Assembly: GCA_031266775.1 (NCBI GenBank)
Contig: JAISAQ010000107.1
Span: 18,553 to 82,552 of the forward strand
Direction: 5' to 3'
Length of the DNA: 64,000 bases
Source of the DNA: Treponema sp.
Lineage (GTDB): Bacteria; Spirochaetota; Spirochaetia; Treponematales; Breznakiellaceae
Shown here: positions 15,173-23,454 of the stretch, piece after piece
Layout: each line of letters starts with the position of its first letter
How positions within the stretch are numbered: position 1 is the stretch's first letter
Position numbers and translations under genes: made by a program
Notes under the pieces: generated by a model
Seen by the model: only the letters and a program-made list of their open reading frames with translations
The model's database searches: none
Told to the model about the DNA's origin: nothing

Positions 15173-17272
15173 GTGCGTCAATTCGAAGTCGTTTCGCCGT
15201 TTAAGCCTGCGGGGGATCAGGGAGAAGCTGTAGCCGCGCTCGCGGAAGGCATACACAGGGGAGACAAATACCAGACACTCAAGGGCGTCACCGGTTCGGG
15301 AAAAACCTTCACCATGGCGAAGATAATAGAGGCGGTGCAGATGCCGACCCTCGTTGTAAGCCACAACAAAACCCTGGCCGCCCAGCTCTTCCGTGAATTC
15401 AAGGGATTTTTTCCCCATAACGCCGTTGAGTATTTTGTTTCGTATTACGATTACTATCAGCCTGAAGCCTATGTGGCAAGCCGGGATCTGTACATTGAAA
15501 AGGACGCGTCCATCAATGACGAGATTGAGCGGATGCGGCTTTCGGCAACGCGGAGCCTCATGGAAAGGGAAGACGTGATCATCGTCGCCACCGTTTCCTG
15601 TATCTACGGCCTTGCCACCCCCGAAGTGTACCGGCAGATGACCGCCTCCTTTTCGGTTGGAGACACCGTCGACGCCGACGCGCTGGTGAGGCGGCTCGTG
15701 GAGCTGCAATACGAAAGAAACGACGCGGTTCTTGAACGGGGCCGTTTCCGCCGCCGGGGTGACACGCTTGAAATATACCCGGCGTACCTTGAAGACGCAT
15801 ACCGCGCGGATCTGGACTGGAACAGGGTGGAACGGATCAGGCGCTTCGATCCTGTCTCCGGCAAAATACTGGAAGAACTGGACCGGGCGGTTATTTATCC
15901 GGCAAAACAGTTTGTCATGCCCGGCGACATGATTTCAGGTGCCATTGGCCGCATTAAGGAAGAACTTGCCGAAAGGCTGGAATTCCTTAAAAGTACGGGA
16001 AAGATCCTCGAAGCGGAACGGCTTAAAACGAGGGTGGAATACGACATTGAAATGCTCAGCGAAATGGGCTACTGTCCCGGCATAGAAAATTACTCCGCCC
16101 CGCTTTCTGGCCGCAGGCCCGGCGAGGCGCCCGATACCCTCATCGACTACCTTCCCAAGACGCCCGGCGGAATGCCGAGGCATCTGACCTTTATCGATGA
16201 AAGCCACGTTACCCTTCCGCAGATTGGGGCCATGTACGCGGGAGACCGTTCCCGCAAACAGAGTCTTGTGGATTACGGCTTCCGCCTTCCCTGCGCCCTG
16301 GACAACAGGCCCCTGCGCTACGATGAATTTGCCGGGCGGCTGGACAAGACAATCTACGTTTCGGCGACTCCGGGAAAAACCGAAATCGAACAGTCAAGCC
16401 GGGTGGTACAGCAGCTCATACGGCCGACGGGCCTTCTGGATCCGGAAATAGAAGTACGGCCAAGCGAAGGGCAAATGGAGGATATTTACGCCGAAGTAAA
16501 GAAGCGCATAAAGGCCGGGGAACGTTCCCTTATTCTTACCCTGACAAAGAAAATGGCCGAAGATCTTACCGATTATCTTTCCGGCTTGGGACTGAAGGTT
16601 CGTTACATTCACAGTGAAGTCGAAACAATAGAACGGGTTGAAATACTCACCAGCCTCAGGCAGGGAGATTTTGATATTCTTGTGGGGATCAACCTCCTCC
16701 GTGAAGGAATAGATCTTCCCGAAGTTTCGTTCATCGCCATTCTCGACGCCGACAAGATAGGCTTTCTCCGTTCACTCACAAGCCTTGTGCAAATCATAGG
16801 AAGGGCGGCCCGCAACGCCGCCGGCAAGGTCATCATGTACGCCGACAGGATGAGCCCCGCCATGGAAGAGGCCATTGCCGAAACCGAAAAGCGGCGGCAG
16901 ATACAGACGGACTACAACAGGAAGCACGGCATTACTCCCGCCACGGTAAAAAAAGCCATAGCCTCCATCCTGGAACGCCATGCCGAGGAAGCCGAAAACG
17001 CCGCCGCCGCGTCCATTGAGGTGCTCAAAAGATCCTACAACATGCTTGTCCCCGCCCAGAGAAAACAGCTCCTCAAGGCGCTTGAGAACGAGATGCTTGA
17101 ACACGCGAAGAAGCTCGAATTTGAGGAAGCCGCGGCGATACGCGATGAAATACAGCGCATCGGCGAACTGGGCAGGGCGCCGGAGGCGGACAGGGCGTCC
17201 CGGACGGGCAAATCATCCCAAGCAGACAAAACGTCCGGGACGCGCCAAAGGAAAAGCGGAAAAAAACGCTGA
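15173..17272 (+). CDS. uvrB: UvrABC system protein B (excinuclease subunit)
   Basis: A 699-residue UvrB, the damage-verifying helicase of nucleotide excision repair. Visible are Walker A GVTGSGKTFTMAK, the damage-recognising beta-hairpin region YDYYQPEAYVASRD, the helicase motifs VGINLLREGIDLPEVS and QIIGRAARNA, and the C-terminal UVR domain that binds UvrC (EFEEAAAIRDEIQRI). It starts with GTG six bases after the M48 stop. A charged tail of about 30 residues (RASRTGKSSQADKTSGTRQR) follows the UVR domain and is probably disordered. No LexA-like site was recognised upstream. Confidence 0.97.
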   Translation: MRQFEVVSPFKPAGDQGEAVAALAEGIHRGDKYQTLKGVTGSGKTFTMAKIIEAVQMPTLVVSHNKTLAAQLFREFKGFFPHNAVEYFVSYYDYYQPEAYVASRDLYIEKDASINDEIERMRLSATRSLMEREDVIIVATVSCIYGLATPEVYRQMTASFSVGDTVDADALVRRLVELQYERNDAVLERGRFRRRGDTLEIYPAYLEDAYRADLDWNRVERIRRFDPVSGKILEELDRAVIYPAKQFVMPGDMISGAIGRIKEELAERLEFLKSTGKILEAERLKTRVEYDIEMLSEMGYCPGIENYSAPLSGRRPGEAPDTLIDYLPKTPGGMPRHLTFIDESHVTLPQIGAMYAGDRSRKQSLVDYGFRLPCALDNRPLRYDEFAGRLDKTIYVSATPGKTEIEQSSRVVQQLIRPTGLLDPEIEVRPSEGQMEDIYAEVKKRIKAGERSLILTLTKKMAEDLTDYLSGLGLKVRYIHSEVETIERVEILTSLRQGDFDILVGINLLREGIDLPEVSFIAILDADKIGFLRSLTSLVQIIGRAARNAAGKVIMYADRMSPAMEEAIAETEKRRQIQTDYNRKHGITPATVKKAIASILERHAEEAENAAAASIEVLKRSYNMLVPAQRKQLLKALENEMLEHAKKLEFEEAAAIRDEIQRIGELGRAPEADRASRTGKSSQADKTSGTRQRKSGKKR

Positions 17273-17318
17273 CAAGGAACCGGTTCACTTCTTTCCGCCA
17301 AAAGCCGATACTTTTATC

Positions 17319-18212
17319 ATGAAACGAATAAACGCGGTCTTCTTTTTCAGCATGGTTCTTGCCGCCTCCGCCTTTTCGGAAGAGACGGCCGGGGGGAGCC
17401 TTTTCCGGCAGGAAGGAATAGCCTCCTGGTATGGTCCCGAATTTGACGGCCGGCCTACCGCCTCCGGAGAGATCTTCAACTCGACCCTTTTTACGGCGGC
17501 CCATCCAACCCTTCCCTTCGGGACAACGGTAACCGTCACCAATAAACAAAACAACCGGAAGGTCACGGTCCGCATAAACGACCGGGGCCCCTTTGTATCC
17601 GCCCGTATCATCGATGTTTCCAGGGCCGCCGCGGCGGAGCTTGACATAATAAGTACCGGAACCGCCCCCGTCATTGTCGAGGGAACGCCTTCCCAAACAC
17701 GGAACGCCGAAGGGAGGCCTGCCGCAGTACGGACAGAGCCGGCGCGGACGGAGCCGGTACAGCCGCCTGTTATATCACAGCCCGCGTGGAACACGGCGCA
17801 GCCCGCACAGAACAACACGGCAGGAACCGCGGAGCAAGAGTCCGCGTGGAATGCGCCCGCACGGAACGGCGCGGCGGGGACTGTGGTACAAGAGTCCGGG
17901 GAAAGGCCGCCCGTGCTGGATACGCCACAGGACATCCGGGAATATTCCGCGGCCGCCGTGAGGCTGATCCCGTCCATTACCCCGGAAAGGGACAAGGTGT
18001 ACCGCCTTCAGATTGGCTCCTACAAGATCCCCAGAAATGCGATGGACGCCTTTGAAAAACTCAGAAACGCCGGACTCAGTCCCGCCTATGAGCGGAGCGG
18101 CGATTTTTACCGGGTAGTACTCGCGGGTATACGGGCGGCGGACATAGATCCGGTAAGCCTGAAGATAGGCGCGGCGGGATTCAGCGAAGCCCTGATACGG
18201 GAAGAACGGTAG
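17319..18212 (+). CDS. rlpA: RlpA-like septal lytic transglycosylase with SPOR domain
   Basis: A 297-residue exported protein. After a signal peptide (INAVFFFSMVLAASAFS) comes the RlpA double-psi barrel with GIASWYGPEFDGRPTASGE and the catalytic region VTVRINDRGPF. A Pro/Ala/Gln-rich linker of imperfect repeats (about residues 128-205) follows, then a C-terminal SPOR domain (YRLQIGSYKIPRNAMDAFEK) that binds denuded septal peptidoglycan. The real start is the ATG at 17319; the upstream part of the track ORF is a shadow of uvrB. The ribosome binding site is weak. Confidence 0.88.
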   Translation: MKRINAVFFFSMVLAASAFSEETAGGSLFRQEGIASWYGPEFDGRPTASGEIFNSTLFTAAHPTLPFGTTVTVTNKQNNRKVTVRINDRGPFVSARIIDVSRAAAAELDIISTGTAPVIVEGTPSQTRNAEGRPAAVRTEPARTEPVQPPVISQPAWNTAQPAQNNTAGTAEQESAWNAPARNGAAGTVVQESGERPPVLDTPQDIREYSAAAVRLIPSITPERDKVYRLQIGSYKIPRNAMDAFEKLRNAGLSPAYERSGDFYRVVLAGIRAADIDPVSLKIGAAGFSEALIREER

Positions 18213-18225
18213 CCCCGGACCCGGC

Positions 18226-19215
18226 ATGAATAAACAAGCTCTCCGCTCCGATGTGCTGCTGCTTTTGACGGCGGCAATCTGGGGTTTTGGATTTGTCGCC
18301 CAGAGGTCCGGCATGGAATATACCGGGCCTTTTACCTATAACGCGATCCGTTTCTTGCTGGGGAGCATTTCCCTCCTTCCCCTTATTGTCCTGAGAAAAA
18401 AAAGGGGTATTCCCGGCGGCGCATACGGCAGAGGAAAGACAGCCGTCCCCGCCATCGTGGCCGGAAGCTGCCTCTTTGCGGCCGTAGCCCTGCAGCAGAC
18501 CGGGCTCATGTTCACCACCGTCGGGAATTCCGGGTTTATTACCAGCCTTTACGTTGTACTCACGCCCATATTCGGCGTTGTTTTGGGAAGAAAAACGGGA
18601 CTTCCGACATGGATAGGGGCCTTCGTTACGCTGACAGGGCTGTACTGCCTCAGCGCGCTGACAGGCGGAGGAGGGATCAATCCGGGGGACATCCTCACCG
18701 CCGCCTGCGCGGTCCTCTTCGCCTGTCATGTACTCATCATAGACCGTCTTGTAAAGTACACCGATCCCATACGGCTTTCGGCCGGGCAGTTTGCCTGGTG
18801 TTCCTTTCTGGCCTTTATCGCCGCCCTCCTGCTTGAACCCCATATCAATGCCTGGGCTTCCCGTATCTCCGGCAGTTTCAGGGAACAGCCCTGGCGGTCC
18901 CTCTTTGCCCTTGGTTCTTCCCTTACGGACGGATCTTTTTCATGGGAGCGTTTTATCAACGGATCGGTTCCCATACTCTACGGAGGGCTGGCCTCGGTAG
19001 GGATTGCCTACACCCTTCAGGTGGTAGCGCAGAAGAACGCCCCGCCGGCGCACGCGACCATTATCCTCTGTCTGGAAAGTTCCTTCGCCGCCTTCGGAGG
19101 CATCATCATACTTGGGGAAAAACCGGGCGCCTTTACCTTTCTGGGTTTCGCGCTGATGCTTTTGGGTATGCTGATTTCACAATGGGAAGTTATCGCGGGC
19201 GGAAACAAACGGTAA
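18226..19215 (+). CDS. EamA/DMT-superfamily transporter
   Basis: A 329-residue membrane protein with two EamA halves (about ten helices). The first opens with LLLLTAAIWGFGFVAQRSGM and includes TTVGNSGFITSLYVVLTPIF; the second ends with LGEKPGAFTFLGFALMLLGM. A loop of about 40 residues around HINAWASRISGSFREQPW separates parts of the second half and is longer than usual. Such carriers export amino acids or other metabolites; the substrate is unknown. It starts 13 bases after rlpA without a clear ribosome binding site. Confidence 0.88.
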   Translation: MNKQALRSDVLLLLTAAIWGFGFVAQRSGMEYTGPFTYNAIRFLLGSISLLPLIVLRKKRGIPGGAYGRGKTAVPAIVAGSCLFAAVALQQTGLMFTTVGNSGFITSLYVVLTPIFGVVLGRKTGLPTWIGAFVTLTGLYCLSALTGGGGINPGDILTAACAVLFACHVLIIDRLVKYTDPIRLSAGQFAWCSFLAFIAALLLEPHINAWASRISGSFREQPWRSLFALGSSLTDGSFSWERFINGSVPILYGGLASVGIAYTLQVVAQKNAPPAHATIILCLESSFAAFGGIIILGEKPGAFTFLGFALMLLGMLISQWEVIAGGNKR

Positions 19216-19223
19216 CGGGCCGC

Positions 19224-19261
19224 CGGAGTTGTTCAGCAACTGGAGTTATTGAACAACTTCC
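19224..19261. terminator. Hairpin between the EamA gene and znuB
   Basis: GTTGTTCA (19228-19235) pairs with TGAACAAC (19250-19257), extended outside by CGGA/TCCG with one bulge. It overlaps the last codons of znuB and lies between convergent genes. U-tracts are poor, so termination is likely but unproven. Confidence 0.45.
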
Positions 19262-20117
19262 GCCTAAAAACGCGATTTTTCCCCTTTAAAACCCTCAGCG
19301 CCGAGATGCCCAGGAACACCGTTCCCGCGATGATTACCGTCATGGCTCCCACCGGAACATCAAAAGCCCAGCCCGCCGCCAGCCCCGCGGCGGAAAAAAC
19401 GGCCGAAAAAAGCGAACTTACGATCATCATGCCGCCGAGGCTCCGGGAAAAAACGGAGGAACATCCTGAGGGAAGGGTCAGCATGGCTATTACCATGACG
19501 ATTCCCACGAAGGTCTGGAGCAGTACGATGGCGCAGGCGGTGATCCCAAGGAGGACAAGAAACACCGCGCCTACGGGCACGCCCCGCACCCTGGCGAATT
19601 CGCCGTCAAAGGAAGAAGCCTCAATCTGCGGGTAAAAACGCAGGACAAGAAAAAGGACAAACACGTCAAGAACGCCAAGAAGAACAAGATCCCGGTTTGA
19701 GATGAGCAGTATGTTTCCGAAAAGATACGCCTGCGGATCGGTGTAACCGGGTGTCTTCGCCATAAAAAGAACGCCAAGGCTCATTCCTATGGCCCATATG
19801 GCGTTTATAACCGTATCTTCACGCTGCTTTGCCTTGAGCGACACAATGCCTATGACAAGCGCCGCGAGCACCGCAAACACAAAAGCGCCGGCTATGGGGG
19901 GAAAACCCGGCAGTATTCCCGCCGCGGAAAAATACAGGGCCATGCCTATGCCGCCCAGAACAGCGTGGGAAACGGCACCCGCGAGGCTTCCGATTCGCCG
20001 CACCGTCACCACGGAGCCGATGGTTCCAAAAAGCACGGCCGAAAGGAGACCGGCAAAAAAGGCGTTCCTTACAAAGGGCGCCTGTGCGCCCAGAAACGCC
20101 GCGATAAAATCCTTCAC
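19233..20117 (-). CDS. znuB: Zinc/manganese ABC transporter permease
   Basis: A 294-residue permease with about eight hydrophobic segments. SLAGAVSHAVLGGIGMALYFSAAG is the ABC-3 family signature, and the C-terminal half contains the FVGIVMVIAMLTLPSGCSSVF segment. With the ATPase (its start overlaps the ATPase 3' end) and the binding lipoprotein upstream it forms a complete importer for Zn2+ or Mn2+. Its last codons lie inside the hairpin it shares with the convergent EamA gene. Confidence 0.9.
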   Translation of the reverse strand: MKDFIAAFLGAQAPFVRNAFFAGLLSAVLFGTIGSVVTVRRIGSLAGAVSHAVLGGIGMALYFSAAGILPGFPPIAGAFVFAVLAALVIGIVSLKAKQREDTVINAIWAIGMSLGVLFMAKTPGYTDPQAYLFGNILLISNRDLVLLGVLDVFVLFLVLRFYPQIEASSFDGEFARVRGVPVGAVFLVLLGITACAIVLLQTFVGIVMVIAMLTLPSGCSSVFSRSLGGMMIVSSLFSAVFSAAGLAAGWAFDVPVGAMTVIIAGTVFLGISALRVLKGKNRVFRRKLFNNSSC

Positions 20118-20953
20118 GAATGCCCGTCCCCGTCACAGCATGATTCCCGTCCGCCTTCGCCGTAACAGAGGCCGGCGGGAACGCCGCCGCCGTGAATCAC
20201 CCGCGAAACGCCGTGCGCGCCTTCCGCCTCGGTGCGGTGCTGGAGGATGCTGCGGCCTCCGCCGTAACGCGGCTCCCCGCCGTCTCCCATGCACAGGACG
20301 CGGTCGGTAAGGGAAGAAACAAAATCCGTATCGTGGGTCACTATCAGAATGGTAGCCGTCCCTTTCAGCTTTCCCAGAATTTCAAAGAGCCGTTCCCCGC
20401 TTTCGGCGTCCATGTTCGCGGTAGGCTCATCAAGGATGAGGATATCGGGCCCGGCGGCAAGCGCGCGGGCAACAAGGACGCGCCTCCGCTGCCCGCCCGA
20501 AAGGGCGCCGTAGGGGCGGTCCGCAAGATCGGCGATCTCCGCCTGCCGGAGGGCGTCTTCGGCGGCGGCCCTGTCCTTCTTCGAGTACAGGCGGAAAGGA
20601 AGAAGCCGCCCCATGCGCACCACGTCACGAACCGAAATGGGAAAGATCTCGTCGCCGGGCGGCTGCTGGGGAACATAACCCGCACGCGCGCCGAAAAGGT
20701 CTATTCTTCCCGCATCGGGCGTTTGGAGTCCCAAGAGCAGCTTGAGCACCGTCGTCTTGCCCGAACCGTTTGGACCAACAAGGGCGACAAATTCCCCCTC
20801 GTGTATGTGAAAGGCGGCGTTTTCCAGCACCTTCGTCTCTCCGTAGGAAAAAGACACGCCTTCAAATTCAAGCGCGACGCGCCTGTGAAGAGGATGAAAG
20901 GGAAGGGAATTCTTCCCCAAAGGATCTTTAAAAACGGCCTCCGGTTTAGCCAT
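20114..20953 (-). CDS. znuC: Zinc/manganese ABC transporter ATP-binding protein
   Basis: A 279-residue ABC ATPase with Walker A GPNGSGKTT, Q-loop YVPQQ, signature LSGGQRRR, Walker B ILILDEPTANMD and H-loop VTHDT. The start is ATG at 20953: the track ORF runs 53 codons further upstream into the znuA frame. The ATG overlaps the znuA stop (ATGGCTAA), implying translational coupling. The C-terminus is unusually Gly/His/Cys-rich (ESCCDGDGHS), which could bind metal. Confidence 0.92.
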   Translation of the reverse strand: MAKPEAVFKDPLGKNSLPFHPLHRRVALEFEGVSFSYGETKVLENAAFHIHEGEFVALVGPNGSGKTTVLKLLLGLQTPDAGRIDLFGARAGYVPQQPPGDEIFPISVRDVVRMGRLLPFRLYSKKDRAAAEDALRQAEIADLADRPYGALSGGQRRRVLVARALAAGPDILILDEPTANMDAESGERLFEILGKLKGTATILIVTHDTDFVSSLTDRVLCMGDGGEPRYGGGRSILQHRTEAEGAHGVSRVIHGGGVPAGLCYGEGGRESCCDGDGHS

Positions 20954-21929
20954 CCTGGACTCCGCGCGGTTCCAGAGCTTTAAGGAGCGCGCCGCCCATG
21001 CGGCGTATGTTGCCGGACCAGTCCGGATCAAGGGGATCAAGAGGAACAAGTTCCGCGCCCGCGGCCCGGGCGGCGGTCGCCGCGGCGTTTGCCGGAAACT
21101 GCGCCTGTACAAAAATAACCGCCGCCTTCTCCTTTTTCGCCTTTTCTATAAGACGCCCAAGATCCCGGGGCCCCGGCTCCTTTCCCCCTGTTTCCACCGC
21201 CTCCTGTTTTATTCCGAATTCATCCAGAAAATAACCGAAACTGGGGTGATACACAAAGACGGCCCTTCCCCGCAGGGGGGCAAGCTCCTTCCGGAGCCTG
21301 TCGAATTCGGCGTCTATTTCATCCGTGAGCGTCCGGCAGTTACGGCGGTAGAAATCCGCGTTATCGGGATCAAGGACAAGGAGCGCGTCCCTGATATGGG
21401 AGGCGAGGATCTTGGCGGGATTCCTTCCCAGCCAGGTATGACGGTCAAAACCGCCGTTCCCTTCGTCACGATCGTCATCATCATGTTCCTCAAGCCGGCG
21501 AAAGACCACCCCTTCGGTCCCGTCAACAATGCGGAGGCCGGGAAAAAGGGCGGCGATTCTGGGACGGAGACCCGTTTCAAATTCGGCGCCCGAAAGAATC
21601 CACACGCCCGCGCCGGCAAGGCCCGACATCTGTTTTGGGGAAGGTTCGTAAGTATGGGGGTTCTGTCCCGGACCGGCAAGAACAACCGTACGGGCCCTGC
21701 CCCCGGAAACGCGCGACACAAACCAGTCCTGCGGCAGTATGCTCACCGCGACGACAGGACCGCCGCGGGACGCGGAAGGACTGTCTGAAGATTTTCCGGG
21801 AGAGGCGCGCCCGCAGCCCGCAACGCAACACAGGAGGAGGACAAGGCATCCCGGCGCCCGCCAAAACCCCGTGAGGCGGCGTCTCACGGGCCGGCGTCTC
21901 ATAAAGCGGCATTCCACAAGCCGGCACAT
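20946..21929 (-). CDS. znuA: Zinc/manganese-binding lipoprotein (solute-binding protein)
   Basis: A lipoprotein of about 327 residues with lipobox CVAGC. Candidate metal ligands are the His in GQNPHTYEPSP, the His in FDRHTWLGRNP, and the His in VFVYHPSFGYF. An acidic/His loop (EEHDDDDRDEGNGGFDRH) precedes the second ligand, as in zinc-specific ZnuA proteins, so zinc is the likelier substrate. The start is uncertain: ATG 21929 overlaps the upstream stop (TGATG), while ATG 21902 gives a more standard signal peptide. A four-copy 15-bp repeat spans this start region. Confidence 0.88.
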   Translation of the reverse strand: MCRLVECRFMRRRPVRRRLTGFWRAPGCLVLLLCCVAGCGRASPGKSSDSPSASRGGPVVAVSILPQDWFVSRVSGGRARTVVLAGPGQNPHTYEPSPKQMSGLAGAGVWILSGAEFETGLRPRIAALFPGLRIVDGTEGVVFRRLEEHDDDDRDEGNGGFDRHTWLGRNPAKILASHIRDALLVLDPDNADFYRRNCRTLTDEIDAEFDRLRKELAPLRGRAVFVYHPSFGYFLDEFGIKQEAVETGGKEPGPRDLGRLIEKAKKEKAAVIFVQAQFPANAAATAARAAGAELVPLDPLDPDWSGNIRRMGGALLKALEPRGVQDG

Positions 21930-21937
21930 CACAAGGC
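21878..21937. repeat. Four-copy 15-bp imperfect tandem repeat at the znuA start
   Basis: Units on the plus strand: GGCGTCTCACGGGCC, GGCGTCTCATAAAGC, GGCATTCCACAAGCC, GGCACATCACAAGGC. Each unit is five codons of the znuA N-terminus, and the array also covers the last codons of the upstream reductase gene. Confidence 0.75.
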
Positions 21938-23128
21938 AGCCGCCTTGTGGTTTTTACCCAGAATGGCGCGGACGGCGAAGACAAAGAGGCGGAACCAGAG
22001 GGGTTCCATACGCCTCCTTACCATGGCAAGATATTCAATAACGGGAAGATGCTGGGGGCAGTGCTGTTCGCACCGGCCGCACCGTACGCAAAGGCCGGGG
22101 CTTCCCGTCTTTTCGGAGATTACCGCGGTACTGGTAACGAAGTGTTTCATCCCCTCGATATAACCCATGGAATACGATAAATTATAGGCGGCAAACGAAG
22201 AAGGAATATTGACCCCGCACGGGCAGGGCATGCAGTAGTTGCAGCCGGTACAGCGTATTTTAAAACCGCGGTTCACTACCTCGAGCACCCGGCGGTAAAG
22301 ATCCAGATCCTCCTTCCCGAGCATCCCCGGTTCCGCCCTGTCCGCAAGGGCAAGGTTCTCCTCAAGCTGGCCCATGGTACTCATGCCCGAAAGCAGCGTC
22401 GTAACCTCTTCCCTGTTCCACACCCAGTTAAGACCGCGGCCGGCGGGCGAAAGGGAAGGATCGGCCTTTCTGAAAAGACCCTCCGCCTCCGGGGAAAGCG
22501 CGGCGAGTTTTCCCCCAAGAAGCGGCTCCATGATCACCACGGGCATCTTCTTCGCAGCGGCCTTGAGGCCGGCAGTACCGGCCTGGAAATTCTCGTCGGA
22601 ATAGTTGTACTGAATCTGGGTCATATCCCAGTCGTAACCGTCAAGAATTTTCTGAAATTCGGGACTGCTTCCATGAAACGAAAATCCGGCGCTCCGTATT
22701 TCACCGCTTTTTTTCTTCCGCACTATCCAGTCCGTAATTCCCCAGGAAACAAGTTTGTTCCACAGTTCAAGGTTCGTAAGCATGTGCATAAGGTAATAGT
22801 CCGCGTAATCCGTCCTGAGCCGTTTAAGGGACATCCCGAAATAACGGTCAAAATCACCCGGCCCCCTGAGGATCACCACCGGCAGCTTGGTGGCGATAAA
22901 CACCTTCTTCCTCAGCCCGTTTTTTTCAAGAACCGCGCCAAGGGCATCCTCGCTTCCCGGATAAATAAAGGCGGTATCGAAGTAATTCACCCCTCCGTTA
23001 ACGGAACGGACTATGAGTTCTTCGATCTTCCTCATACCGGCGGCGCCAGGAATTTTGGGGAAGCGCATACAGCCGTATCCCAGCGCGGATATTGAATTGC
23101 CCGTTTTTATGTCTGTTCTGTACCGCAT
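21929..23128 (-). CDS. Aldo/keto reductase-ferredoxin fusion oxidoreductase
   Basis: A 399-residue fusion. The N-terminal aldo/keto reductase barrel begins ISALGYGCMRFP and shows GGVNYFDTAFIYPGSE (catalytic Asp/Tyr region), KVFIATKLP and the DYYLMHML segment. The C-terminal 90 residues hold two Cys clusters typical of 4Fe-4S binding (CTGCNYCMPCPCGVNIP and CVRCGRCEQHCP). Members of this family are common in anaerobes; substrates are unknown. The start is ATG 23128 because the conserved fold begins there; the track ORF adds 66 unsupported codons. It lies directly upstream of znuA with overlapping codons, so it is the first gene of that operon. Confidence 0.9.
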   Translation of the reverse strand: MRYRTDIKTGNSISALGYGCMRFPKIPGAAGMRKIEELIVRSVNGGVNYFDTAFIYPGSEDALGAVLEKNGLRKKVFIATKLPVVILRGPGDFDRYFGMSLKRLRTDYADYYLMHMLTNLELWNKLVSWGITDWIVRKKKSGEIRSAGFSFHGSSPEFQKILDGYDWDMTQIQYNYSDENFQAGTAGLKAAAKKMPVVIMEPLLGGKLAALSPEAEGLFRKADPSLSPAGRGLNWVWNREEVTTLLSGMSTMGQLEENLALADRAEPGMLGKEDLDLYRRVLEVVNRGFKIRCTGCNYCMPCPCGVNIPSSFAAYNLSYSMGYIEGMKHFVTSTAVISEKTGSPGLCVRCGRCEQHCPQHLPVIEYLAMVRRRMEPLWFRLFVFAVRAILGKNHKAAAL

Positions 23129-23191
23129 CCCTTGCCCCGCAATCTTTACAAAATATGCCCATTTGCTATTATAGACGGTAAGGAGCATAAA

Positions 23192-23392
23192 ATGAAGACT
23201 ACCTTGCACATAGAAGGGATGTCCTGTGAACACTGCGTCAAGCATGTCACCGAAGCCCTTAAAGGAATAGCGGGCGTTTCTTCCGCGGAGGTCAATCTTA
23301 AAAAAAAGAGCGCCGTCGTGGTCCACGAAGATTCGGTGGACCTGAGCGCAATGACGGCCGCCGTAAAAGAGGCCGGCTACGAAACAGAGTAA
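23192..23392 (+). CDS. Small heavy-metal-binding (HMA) protein, CopZ-like
   Basis: A 66-residue protein that is a single HMA domain with the metal-binding motif GMSCEHC near the N-terminus. Such proteins carry Cu(I) or other soft metals to P-type ATPases or repressors; no partner gene is nearby. The ATG at 23192 follows AAGGAGC; the track start at 23132 is an unsupported upstream codon. It is transcribed divergently from the reductase/znu operon. Confidence 0.9.
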   Translation: MKTTLHIEGMSCEHCVKHVTEALKGIAGVSSAEVNLKKKSAVVVHEDSVDLSAMTAAVKEAGYETE

Positions 23393-23419
23393 TCTGAGGC
23401 AAAGGCCGGCCGCGGCGGC

Positions 23420-23448
23420 TTACCAAAACGGCTTTTTTGAAGTAGACT
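23420..23448 (+). promoter_or_regulatory. Promoter of the outer-membrane protein gene; predicted leaderless
   Basis: -35 TTACCA (23420-23425), 17-bp spacer, -10 TAGACT (23443-23448). The start site would fall on the ATG at 23455, and no Shine-Dalgarno sequence is present. Confidence 0.4.
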
Positions 23449-23454
23449 AAAAGC

